A DNA stretch of 64,000 nucleotides from an uncultured Psychrobacter sp. (GTDB lineage Bacteria; Pseudomonadota; Gammaproteobacteria; Pseudomonadales; Moraxellaceae): contig CANLDW010000003.1 of the NCBI GenBank assembly GCA_947489525.1, forward strand, positions 186,001-250,000. The letters run 5' to 3'. Numbering within the stretch: position 1 is the first letter of the stretch; the number at the start of each line of letters is the position of its first letter. Shown here one piece after another: positions 1 through 9,100 of this stretch. Made by a program: the position numbers and the translations under genes. The notes beneath the pieces are model-generated. The model was not told the origin of the DNA, did not search any database, and saw only the letters and a list, made by a program, of their open reading frames with translations.

Positions 1-503
1 ATGTCTCTACCAGTTTCTTCATCATATTTTCTAAAAGGTAGAAACCAAATATCAACAACTTTTCCTTTTTTCCAAACTTCAAAAACCTTTTCTTGTTCTA
101 TAGTGTAGGAGGATCTATTCTCTGAATCTACTATTGAAATAGTTAGTGAATCAAGACTATCTTCGAATAAATCATCTTTTACAGCAAATGAAATTGTAGA
201 TTGATAAGGGCCAATATATATGTAGTTAGATATTTTATGAGAGTATAGTTCTATAGTCGCCTCATGCGGGGGTATTACATTGTGAAAATTAAAAGTAACT
301 TGAACACTGTTATCTTTTTCAAAGCTATTTAAATAAAGGCTATATTCTTTTTTCAAATCTGCCTGAATGAGTAAAAAGTCTTTCTCATCAAAATATTGAT
401 GATTAAATGCATTCATTGATTTCACCATATAAATATACGAAAAAACTAATAAGATTATTAGCGTAAATATAAGGAATGTGAGTTTTAATTTTTTGTTGAT
501 CAT
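1..503 (-). CDS. Partial membrane-anchored hypothetical protein, possible effector immunity protein
   Basis: This open frame starts with ATG at 503 and runs off the left edge, giving 167 visible residues with no stop. The N-terminus has three lysines and then one strongly hydrophobic helix (about residues 8-26), so a single-pass inner-membrane or periplasm-facing anchor is likely. The remainder is polar and beta-rich, with no motif I recognise. The start lies one base after the stop of the effector-like gene, on the same strand. Both genes are clearly richer in A+T than vgrG and tagN. By position it is a candidate immunity protein for the upstream toxin; that is inference from synteny only. 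Alternatives are an accessory lipoprotein-like factor or an unrelated cargo gene. Confidence 0.6.
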   Translation of the reverse strand, partial: MINKKLKLTFLIFTLIILLVFSYIYMVKSMNAFNHQYFDEKDFLLIQADLKKEYSLYLNSFEKDNSVQVTFNFHNVIPPHEATIELYSHKISNYIYIGPYQSTISFAVKDDLFEDSLDSLTISIVDSENRSSYTIEQEKVFEVWKKGKVVDIWFLPFRKYDEETGRD

Positions 504-504
504 A

Positions 505-1473
505 TTATTTAGGACTGAATCTAGTCATTGTTGAAGGTAATCCTGTAGGGGTATTGGCAGCAACTGGTATTTTTAATCCACCCCCTTTTCGCCATAATGA
601 ATAACCAACTGTTCCTTCTGATACCGCCCCTCTAGGAATCCATCCCCACATATTTTTATAACTTTCACCTAATTCTGGATGTAGTAATGCTTCATAATTT
701 TCTAATATAGAAATGACATCATTACTATTTATTTTTCTTTTATCTTTAAGGTCTTCAGATATTTTTTCGGCATCTTCCTTAGGGTTCAAAATATTACTAT
801 ATAGTGTACGTTTATAAAATGCATAAAAATCCATATTATGTCTATTTGCGAATAGTTGAGCAAAACTGTTGTCAGGATTTGCCTCGTTAATGTCATTAAA
901 CGATCCTTGAGTCCTAAGTGTTATACTATCTGCCATTCCTGTTCTACAAGCGTACGAACTAGCTCTAGCTGAACTAAGAAAGTTAGTGTTACCAATAGCA
1001 TTTATATCTGAAGTAGTTAAGTCGATATTAGGTCTAGCACTATAATTCAAGGTAATCTTTCCATTCAACCCATGGCAAAAAAAAGCTAAGTCTTTTATTT
1101 TATAGTTTTCTCTATCCGCGTTTAATAGTTCTATAATTTTTGATTTGGTTTTCAACGCGACAAAATTTATGTTATCGGTAAATTCTATTTCGTTTTTTAG
1201 TCCTTCAATAGCCAATTTTTCTAAGCGAGTATAGCCATAATCAACATAAGCAATTGTTACTTTATCGCATTCTCTAAAATTAATTCTACTTTTGATAAAA
1301 GGATATGCAGCTGCAATAAACATATTCTTTAACCAAAAATTATTATACTCAAATTCAGAACCAATAAATATAATATTTTCAGTTTTTGGTACTTTCGTAC
1401 TTACTACTGCTCTATTAGTATTACTTCTTGGACTAGTTGATGATTGTCCAATTCTTTGCCAGTTATCGGTCAT
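505..1473 (-). CDS. Putative T6SS effector with caspase-like His/Cys motif
   Basis: A 322-residue protein with no signal peptide. A hydrophobic strand ends in F-F-C-H-G (His134), followed by G-K-I-T-L. About 40 residues later a second strand ends in S-Y-A-C-R-T-G (Cys176). This His-Gly and Ala-Cys-x-Thr-Gly layout is that of caspase-fold peptidases of the CHAT and clostripain type, so a cysteine-protease fold is proposed. The C-terminal half has an S-F-A-Q-L-F-A-N helix and a Gly/Trp-rich stretch (about 270-300). The ATG overlaps the vgrG stop by one base (TAATG), implying translational coupling. The gene is A+T-rich compared with vgrG, suggesting transfer. Being VgrG cargo is inferred from position; the catalytic assignment rests on motif reading only. 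Confidence 0.6.
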   Translation of the reverse strand: MTDNWQRIGQSSTSPRSNTNRAVVSTKVPKTENIIFIGSEFEYNNFWLKNMFIAAAYPFIKSRINFRECDKVTIAYVDYGYTRLEKLAIEGLKNEIEFTDNINFVALKTKSKIIELLNADRENYKIKDLAFFCHGLNGKITLNYSARPNIDLTTSDINAIGNTNFLSSARASSYACRTGMADSITLRTQGSFNDINEANPDNSFAQLFANRHNMDFYAFYKRTLYSNILNPKEDAEKISEDLKDKRKINSNDVISILENYEALLHPELGESYKNMWGWIPRGAVSEGTVGYSLWRKGGGLKIPVAANTPTGLPSTMTRFSPK

Positions 1474-4121
1474 TAGAATCTTACCTCTATTTTAAGATCT
1501 TCAATTGCATAGCTCTCTATTACTTTTGTTCTGCCTTCATCATCTGTAATCCCTGTTTCAATACTTCCATCAGGTTTCGTAATTTTATAGTGGCAGTTTG
1601 GTATAGGTTTTTGAGTATCTTCATCAACGATCACGAATCCTTCATCATATACAATTCTTAAATTATCATCTGTTTCTATCGATTTACTCGGCAACCCTAA
1701 AAGCCCCAACCCATCCATACTACCCCCCGCCTTGCTATGCTTACCACCTTTCTCCGTCATCTCTTTGGCCGCGATAGTAATATTACTACCATCCAAAGTA
1801 ATACTCGCACCCCCTGCCGTAATCGTCACTTTATTAGTCGCCACCACTTCTACTTCTTTAGTGGATGAGGCGATGTTCACATCCTGTTTAGCGGTGGCTT
1901 CGAGTTTCCCTGTATGCGCGGATAAAGTAAGGTTGTCTTTGGCGTTGGTCATACTCACTTGACCGTCGGCTATGATATTGAGCGCTTCACTGCTAATCTG
2001 CTGGTGACTATCACCGCTACTGATGTGCATATCTGCTTGTGTAGTGCTGATCATCTCGCCCATGGTTCTATGAACGAAGGTATCGCTACTGACATAACTG
2101 ATGTCGGCATTACTATCGGTAAGTGTGAATGGCGTGGTGTAATGCGTTTGGGTTTGTTGCTCTTTAGCGATGGTTTCTAATTGAGTTTTGATGTCTTTGT
2201 GGTCATGGACGTTGCGACCGAGTCCGGTTGCTAACTGCGTGAGACGCTCATTTAGGTGCTGACCACCTAAGCTAGTCTGAGTCAACGTCGGGGTATGCTG
2301 TTGATAGTTGTGCTCTTGGGCTTGCGCGTGAGTTTGTGGTTGAGTGGACAGGGTGAGCGCTTGTCCTGATTTGATATTAATCTGCGCGTTGGTTGTGGCG
2401 CTGATGCCTTGCTTCTTTATTGCACCATCACTTTGTGAATCGATAATACCCATCTTAAGACTAGCATTTATTTGTCCGTCTTTGACGTTAAACTGTGAGT
2501 AGGCGTTATCCTCTCTATGATCGCTTATCCATTCACTCAGATGATTGTCCTGATGGCGATAACCACTCTCAATCGCTTGCGTACTATCGGTAGCAAACAG
2601 GCTAGGGCGGGTGTGGGTGAGGAGACTACCCGTGTTAATGAGATGCTCGCTATCACCGATGGACTGTATGAGGGTTTGATCATCAGATCTGTGGGTGAAG
2701 TGACTGCCGTAGTTGCTACCCGCTTGTGCCTCAAGACGGTTGATGGCTTGTGCGGGGTTATCCAGTAAGTAGTTGCTTGTTGGGGTAATATGATTGCGGC
2801 TATCACTATCGCTTTGCATACCAGTAATACCGGTCATTGGTGGTAGTACGTTTCTGCTATACAGATGACCGACCCACGGGGTATCAGCATGGATTAGGGT
2901 GAGCTGAGTGAAGTGACTGCCTGCATCTAAGCTTGAGGCATGACGCTGATTATGACGACGGCTAGGGGTCAGTCCGGTCACATGACTCAGGCTATTACGC
3001 GCTAGATGAATAATATGAGTGGCGCGGTAATGGTGATTCAACGAGCTGTGATCGGTTAAGATAAAGGTATCGGCGACGTTTAAATCAGTGGCTGTAGCAA
3101 GGGCATGATACTTCTGATACTGGCTGTGATGACTTTGCGCAAGGATACGGGCTTCATCAATGCTGTCGGTAGTGCTGACCGGAGCAAAAGCGGCTGGGGT
3201 GTCAAGAGTTAGGGTCGAGGCGCTAGTTTGGTTCGCCACATCCGCTGACTGCGCAGGGTGCGAGACTGCAGAGCTGTTAAAGCGCTGCAGACTCACGTGA
3301 CTTGGCTGGGTCGCATACTGCTCGCTAATAGCGATAATAGGCGCGTCACTTCTATCGTGCAGGACTTGACCGAAACGCAATGCGCCAATGTTTGAGCTAA
3401 TGCCGTCCTCAGTGCTGGGGTAGGCGGAGGTAATCACCAGCTTAGGCGGGGTATGCTGCTCTGTTTGGGCGTGCCTTAGATAAGCGGTCAGTCCTTGCCG
3501 CGCGAGACGCTCGCAGATATGGCTCCAATCGCTCATCTGCCACTGGGTCATGCGCGCTGGTGTCCAGCTGGCACTATTATTACTGGCATCACTGCTGTCG
3601 TCACTGCCGCCACTGTCATCCACGACGTCAATCTCAAAGGGCGCGGTGCGCTCGCTCACCATTGCTTGCACGGACATCTCCGTGTCTATCTGGTTGCGCG
3701 TGTCTTGGTGCAACTGGTACGTGCGCGGCTGAGTGATTAAGCGGTAGTAGCCATAGCTGCCTTCAAAGTCGAGCTGTTTGCCATCGATCAGGTGTAGGTG
3801 ACGATAAGCGCTGCCACTGGGCACATCAAAGCTTAGGGTCAATGTGCTACCGAGTAAGTCGGTTAAGAGGGATAGGGGCGGCAAGTGGCGCTCATGGATA
3901 TAGACGTGTAGGACGTAGGTGTCGATGCCGTGCTGCTGATTAGGGTGCGTGAGTGTAGTCATCAGCTCACCCTCATCAGTAGCATCTAACAAGCGGTTGA
4001 GCCAGTCTTGATGATGACTGATATCTTGGCGCATGCTTGGCGTTAGCGCTTGGGTGCTGCTTTCAGTACCGTAGAGTCTGTCAGCGATCATGGGCAGGGG
4101 GGTGTTGGTGATACGGAGCAT
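1473..4121 (-). CDS. vgrG: T6SS spike protein VgrG (TssI) with transthyretin-like C-terminal extension
   Basis: An 882-residue VgrG, the trimeric spike at the tip of the T6SS tube. Residues 1-430 correspond to the gp27-like base and include a Ser/Asp-rich linker at about 168-185. Residues 465-500 align with the gp5 OB fold, but the usual D-x-x-G-R-V and G-D-P-x-R-P signatures are replaced (G-D-S-E-H-L near 489). Residues 690-800 form the repetitive DUF2345-type beta-helix. Residues about 823-882 form a small transthyretin-like domain ending with D-D-E-G-R-T and a beta strand. Such extensions load effectors in known VgrGs, which fits the cargo gene that overlaps its stop codon. The 5' leader holds a 15-bp tandem repeat. 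The family call is secure; spike function despite the altered OB fold is not proven. Confidence 0.88.
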   Translation of the reverse strand: MLRITNTPLPMIADRLYGTESSTQALTPSMRQDISHHQDWLNRLLDATDEGELMTTLTHPNQQHGIDTYVLHVYIHERHLPPLSLLTDLLGSTLTLSFDVPSGSAYRHLHLIDGKQLDFEGSYGYYRLITQPRTYQLHQDTRNQIDTEMSVQAMVSERTAPFEIDVVDDSGGSDDSSDASNNSASWTPARMTQWQMSDWSHICERLARQGLTAYLRHAQTEQHTPPKLVITSAYPSTEDGISSNIGALRFGQVLHDRSDAPIIAISEQYATQPSHVSLQRFNSSAVSHPAQSADVANQTSASTLTLDTPAAFAPVSTTDSIDEARILAQSHHSQYQKYHALATATDLNVADTFILTDHSSLNHHYRATHIIHLARNSLSHVTGLTPSRRHNQRHASSLDAGSHFTQLTLIHADTPWVGHLYSRNVLPPMTGITGMQSDSDSRNHITPTSNYLLDNPAQAINRLEAQAGSNYGSHFTHRSDDQTLIQSIGDSEHLINTGSLLTHTRPSLFATDSTQAIESGYRHQDNHLSEWISDHREDNAYSQFNVKDGQINASLKMGIIDSQSDGAIKKQGISATTNAQINIKSGQALTLSTQPQTHAQAQEHNYQQHTPTLTQTSLGGQHLNERLTQLATGLGRNVHDHKDIKTQLETIAKEQQTQTHYTTPFTLTDSNADISYVSSDTFVHRTMGEMISTTQADMHISSGDSHQQISSEALNIIADGQVSMTNAKDNLTLSAHTGKLEATAKQDVNIASSTKEVEVVATNKVTITAGGASITLDGSNITIAAKEMTEKGGKHSKAGGSMDGLGLLGLPSKSIETDDNLRIVYDEGFVIVDEDTQKPIPNCHYKITKPDGSIETGITDDEGRTKVIESYAIEDLKIEVRF

Positions 4122-4182
4122 GAGGTGACCTCTAGGTTAATCGGTAGCACAACAAGCGATTGCTGTTTTTATTGACTTATCC

Positions 4183-4227
4183 ATTGACGACTTATCCATT
4201 GACGACTTATCCATTGACGACTTATTC
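4183..4227. repeat. 15-bp tandem repeat, three copies, in vgrG leader
   Basis: The unit attgacgacttatcc occurs at 4183-4197 and 4198-4212. A third copy at 4213-4227 has one changed base near its end, and a 12-base degenerate copy precedes them at 4171. The array fills much of the gap between the tagN stop and the vgrG start, so it lies in the vgrG untranslated leader on the minus strand. Confidence 0.85.
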
Positions 4228-4232
4228 AGCAA

Positions 4233-5063
4233 TTATTCAGCAAGAGTAAATTCGATGCGACGGTTGCGAGTGCGTCCCTCTTCACTGTCGTTGCTGGCAA
4301 TAGGGTCAGTGTCGCCTCTACCCGCGATACTGATACGATCAGCGGCGATGCCTCGACCGATTAGATATTGTTTGACCGCTTTGGCGCGCTCGTTTGAAAG
4401 TATAAGGTTGGCATCAGGGTTACCGACATTGTCGGTGTGTCCGGTGACGACTACAGGCTTATCCACACGGCGTAGCACATCGGCCATATCGTCTAAGATG
4501 CCAAGCCCTAAAGGGGTTAGGGTAGCACTGCCAGATTCAAACTCAACGATGCGGTTGTCAAGGGTGTCGTCGATCAGACTTTGTTCTTCTTCTACGACGG
4601 TGAGCTGATTGTCGAGCTGGTATAGATCGGTCAAGCGCGTATGGATACGGTTTTGGATGGCCTGCTTTTGCTCAGGGCTACTGACTTTGCCGTGCAAGCT
4701 AATGCTAGTGCCGTGGATGTCGATGCGACCTTGACGAATACTTGAGATGTCGCTGTCGATAATGGCGGTGGCGATCTGCTGCCAGTTGGTGGGCAAGCTG
4801 ATATTGGAGCGTACGTCAATCTCATCTCTGACGAGTTTATTCGGATACTGCGCTTTGAGCTTGTCCAGCAGTTGCTGTTTGTCTGAGCTGGTGGCGACAA
4901 CGCCTTTGATGACGACAGGCACGTCCGCTGGACTCTCATCAATATTGTCTGCCAAAACTACAGCACTCATCATAGATAAGGCAACACTAGCTGCTATCAG
5001 TAGGCTTGTTTTGTGATAGCTCAGCTTAGAGGATACGCTTGAGAGACGGGTGGACATATACAT
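4233..5063 (-). CDS. tagN: TagN-like OmpA-family peptidoglycan-binding protein of T6SS
   Basis: A 276-residue protein with an N-terminal hydrophobic segment (about residues 20-38, ending A-D-N), probably a signal peptide or membrane anchor. The middle has two BON-like stretches (about 48-160). The C-terminal OmpA domain (about 170-275) carries V-T-G-H-T-D-N-V-G, the L-S-N-E-R-A helix, G-R-G-D-T-D-P and N-R-R-I-E-F, the residues that grip peptidoglycan. In Acinetobacter T6SS loci a protein of this type, TagN, sits beside TagF and TssM, as here. It probably anchors the apparatus to the wall, because TssL in this window has no OmpA domain of its own. An exact 11-bp tandem duplication spans its stop codon (4222-4243). 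Confidence 0.78.
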   Translation of the reverse strand: MYMSTRLSSVSSKLSYHKTSLLIAASVALSMMSAVVLADNIDESPADVPVVIKGVVATSSDKQQLLDKLKAQYPNKLVRDEIDVRSNISLPTNWQQIATAIIDSDISSIRQGRIDIHGTSISLHGKVSSPEQKQAIQNRIHTRLTDLYQLDNQLTVVEEEQSLIDDTLDNRIVEFESGSATLTPLGLGILDDMADVLRRVDKPVVVTGHTDNVGNPDANLILSNERAKAVKQYLIGRGIAADRISIAGRGDTDPIASNDSEEGRTRNRRIEFTLAE

Positions 5064-5143
5064 ACCTTTTTACTCTTAAAGTGAATAAACTTCTAAATTG
5101 AATAAACTTCTACTAGAAGTTAGCGACAACCCTTTTGATTAAG

Positions 5144-6109
5144 CTACTGCGCTAAGAATATCTGCTTGAACAGTTGTCTAGTATCATACAGGTAAAGATC
5201 GTCTTGCAACAATATTTTATTAAAGCGCGTCAGACCAATATCGTTATCGATATAGCCTTGAGTCCAGTCGCTATGAGCGATAATAACCCAGTCATCAGGA
5301 TAAGCGTCATCAGTGCTCGATAGTTGACTCAATACGTGACCATCAGGCTTAGAAAAACTCATGAGCAGTCGGTAGTGATCACCGAGCTGATAGAGGTAGG
5401 TGTTAAAGTACAGCTGATGCGGCTGATAGAAGCCATGGATCAAATCGTGCCAAAAGGTTGCCAAATAAATAGCGCTTGCTTTATCTGCTCCTAGTGTCCA
5501 GCAGATAGTCTTGTTAAGACCATCAAAGCCTTTGCTATACGTTGGCAAAAACAAGAGTCCAGTAGCGATAATTTGCTGCACAAGATGCGACTTACTTATT
5601 TTTAGAGCAGCTGCCATATCCTGCAAAGTTGTGGTATTGACAAAATCGTAGTAGTGGGTACTGGCATTTTTATCAAGGATAAGATGGCAGTCATTTAGCT
5701 CATCTATGACATGTACGTTATTTGCCTGCGACTGCGCCGTACTCAAAGCATTATAAGTGTCTTGCCATAACTGTTGTGACTTGACAGGCAAGTAGTTCAT
5801 CCACTGCTTTGGTTTATCTAGGTGAGCTAAACCAAAGCCGATTAAGGGATAGTGGCGTTGACTGCTATCTTGGCTGGGTATCAGAACGCCAGTTAGAACT
5901 TCGTTGGCTGCCGTGTCTACATGACTAAAGTTTAAAGCCGCCAAAGCTGTATTACTACTGCCGTTTAGACTATTACCCGAAAGGGTGAGCGCTTGACTGA
6001 CCCACTGATCGATACGATTGGTCTCAGCGATGTGCGTACGTGCACGTACAAAATCGCCACGAGCAGGCAGCTTCCCAAAGTAAACTAAGGGTAGTGATTC
6101 AGGAGTCAT
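5144..6109 (-). CDS. tagF: T6SS accessory protein TagF
   Basis: A 321-residue protein beginning with a Y-F-G-K-L-P-A-R-G-D-F-V motif near residue 10, the signature of the TagF/SciT family (DUF2094). In Pseudomonas, TagF restrains T6SS activation after translation; a comparable role here follows from family knowledge. No membrane segment or signal peptide is seen. Its ATG overlaps the tssM stop (ATGA), so the two are translationally coupled, and tagN follows after 80 bases. The length suits the full-length single-domain form; no PppA phosphatase fusion is present. Confidence 0.85.
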   Translation of the reverse strand: MTPESLPLVYFGKLPARGDFVRARTHIAETNRIDQWVSQALTLSGNSLNGSSNTALAALNFSHVDTAANEVLTGVLIPSQDSSQRHYPLIGFGLAHLDKPKQWMNYLPVKSQQLWQDTYNALSTAQSQANNVHVIDELNDCHLILDKNASTHYYDFVNTTTLQDMAAALKISKSHLVQQIIATGLLFLPTYSKGFDGLNKTICWTLGADKASAIYLATFWHDLIHGFYQPHQLYFNTYLYQLGDHYRLLMSFSKPDGHVLSQLSSTDDAYPDDWVIIAHSDWTQGYIDNDIGLTRFNKILLQDDLYLYDTRQLFKQIFLAQ

Positions 6110-9100
6110 TGTGCTGGCTCCTGTCCACTGTTCGTAGCCGTGTTTGTAGCTTGAGTCGTACTACCAGTTTGATCATTGTGGTTTAAAGCATTGTTTGAAG
6201 CATTGTTGGACACGTTGTTGCCTTGATTATTACCTTGAGTGTTATTGTTGACGGTAGTAGCGCTTGGCGTACCTGTACTAGTATTGGACGGCGTGGTAAC
6301 CGCAGGGTTTGAGGTCGGCGTGTCACTACCTGATGTTGGCAGTGCAGTACGCGTAACGCCAAGGCCGATGACCTCCTCAGGAAGTTTCATGCCAGTGAAA
6401 GGATTGGCAGAGCCACTTTGGCCACCACTGCCACCGCCTGAACCGCTGATAATTCTGAAGCGTACGGGTACGGTGATACCATCACCTGTCCACGCCATCT
6501 CAAAGTAATCTTCGTCAAGCTCAGTGCGGCGTGCGCTATTGATAAAGCGCTCAACCCCAAAGCTACCTGCTTCCTCAAATATTGTGTAGTCGCGGCCATC
6601 GTAGTCCTTGGCTCTAATACTTGCGCCAGGCTGGCTGCTTGGATTTGGCCAGACAAAGGTGGTCCATGCCTGCGTGCCCATACGGTAGCGCAGTTGCTGA
6701 CCGTCCAAGACGATCGTATATTCCGTCAGACCACTGACCGGAAGTGGCATAATCTGGAAGGTGGTTTGACTACTTGTCGCCCCATTGCCCGAAGCGCTTG
6801 CACTGTTGCTACCTGTATAGTTGGTAAAGTAGCGCCCAAAGTCAGCGACAAACTGAGGATTTAAACCCAAGCCTGCGCCGTTCCAAATTTTGCTTGAGAT
6901 CTGATCGCCGCGGCGAATGATAAAGGGCGATAAGGTCTCGTTCACAAACCGTGCAACGTAGCCATCATCGCCAAAGAATTGACCGATCTCAGCAGGCGTC
7001 GCCTCTAAGTTTGCATTCGCAGTAAAGGGGTATTTACTGCTGAGATTATCTGCAAAAGGCTTTTGCACTTGCGCTTGCCAAACTTTATTAATCTCTTCGC
7101 GAGTAGGCGTAAGTAACATGTTGAATGAACGCGTCAAGGGCTCACTTAATACCGGACGGATAAGCTGCTTAATATCAGAGTTTGCTTGACTGAGTATCTG
7201 CTCATCGAGTATTTGCAAAGATTTGGTGAGCTCTGAGCCATCAGGACTTAGAGTTTGTGAGGCAAACAACAGCGCATCAGGACCGATATCATCGCTGCGC
7301 GCAATATTGTTGAAGCGCGTTCTGATATTGCCAAGGCTTGTCAGATAGTTATCAAGCAGCGATAGGTCTTGGTTGTCCTCGCGCGGCGTGACTAGAGCAT
7401 GTATGGACGCAAACTCCTGCGCCACCATACCGGTACTAGCAGGTACTGCGCTTGTAGTATTGCCTTGAGCGCCATTATTCATGGCTGCTTCTGCTTGACG
7501 TAGCTCAGCTGGCGCTTGACGCAATATGGTCTGCTTAAACCAGTTAACAAACGAGCGACGTGAGCCTGAACCATTACTGCCTTGCTCAGCGGCTTGATTG
7601 TCCCATTGCGTTTGACGATCTACCGTTTCAAATAAGGTTTTTAACGGCGACTCTGTGGGGTTTGATAGCTGATTGAGCAGTAGCGCATGATCATCAAAGC
7701 CTTTGCTATCACGGATGTAAACTTGCGATAAAAAGCGCTTCCACTCCGTAATATAGTCTTGTTTATAACGATTGACCAAGTACTGACGGATCTGCTCAGG
7801 GCTACCAGTCAAGGTGAGATCGTCTTGACTGCTCGTACCCAGCACCCAATCATCGGCAACCACTCTATTGGTCGCCGCGCGATCGATCTCGTCACTAACA
7901 AAGGCGTCCCACGCTTGTTTGGTAAAGGTACCTGATATCGCATAGCCGCCAAGCAGCGTCTCATTGGCATTGTTTTGAGTAATCTGAGCAACGGTAACTG
8001 AGGGGAAGCGAGCAGAAGCGCGCATCTTGATCTCAGAGTAGACGCGCTCACGCGCTGGCTGCCCTTTACTGGCTTTAGATAAGGTTGAGCGCGTGTTATC
8101 AACTAGTGCTAAATCGTTTTGAATAAGCGGAAACGCAGGATCATCAGCATGTGCCAGACTAAAGCTTAAGATGCGCTCAGCTTGACGGATCATCTGATCA
8201 CGCGGCATATCAGCGCGGTTGGCCTCAAGCCACGTGCGCCAAAACCGCGTCATCTGATCACTTAGATGACTGGTCTCTAGATGTTCGTGATTGCCGAGCA
8301 TAAGATAGGCTTTTAAGGCATTGTAAGCATCTTCGACGTCAGTAGGATCGGACTGAATATAAGTATCCCGATCGACCACTTCGTTATCTTGTTCTGAGGG
8401 CTCACGTGCCTGTAGCTGTGCAGCATTGGCATTGACTTCAGTCAAAAACTGCTCAATGTTCTGTTTGGTTGGCGTCAGCAGAATAATACCGATACCGTTG
8501 TAGTACTCAGATAAAAGCTTTTGTTTGAGCTTATCACCTTGATATAAACCAAAACCTAAGGTCAGCGGGCGATCGTTGCCATAGCCTTCGAGCTGCTCAA
8601 TACGGCTTTGCAAAATCGTTAGAGATTCAAGCTGCGACTGTAAGTCTCCGTTAGCAGCTTGCTGAATTTGCGCTACTTGTTGCAGGTCCGCTTCCACGCG
8701 CTCTGTGAGCTGTTTGTTGTTGGTATACGACCACGTCCACAAGCCGACAGCGGTACACAGCACGAGCACAGAAGCCAACGCCGCCAGCGCACGATAACTA
8801 CGGCGATCTCTGTTCTTGTGCTGCTTAACCAGATGCTTATCCTTTAAGATAACTTTTGAGAACAGATCGTGTAAGAAGTAAGGCTTATCTGCCGCATCTT
8901 GTTGATTATTCAAAGGAATCGTGGGAGGATGCAAATCATAGTTTTGTACCATTTGCAGCGTCATCTGGCTGCTAACCTGACCCTCTTGTAGTGCACTGGT
9001 AAAGTAAAACCCGCGCAGTATTGGCTTAAACTGAAAAGGGTTGTCCTCAAACAATGCATGCATCAAGGTTCTGATCATCGGACGCAGCGACTGAAATTCC

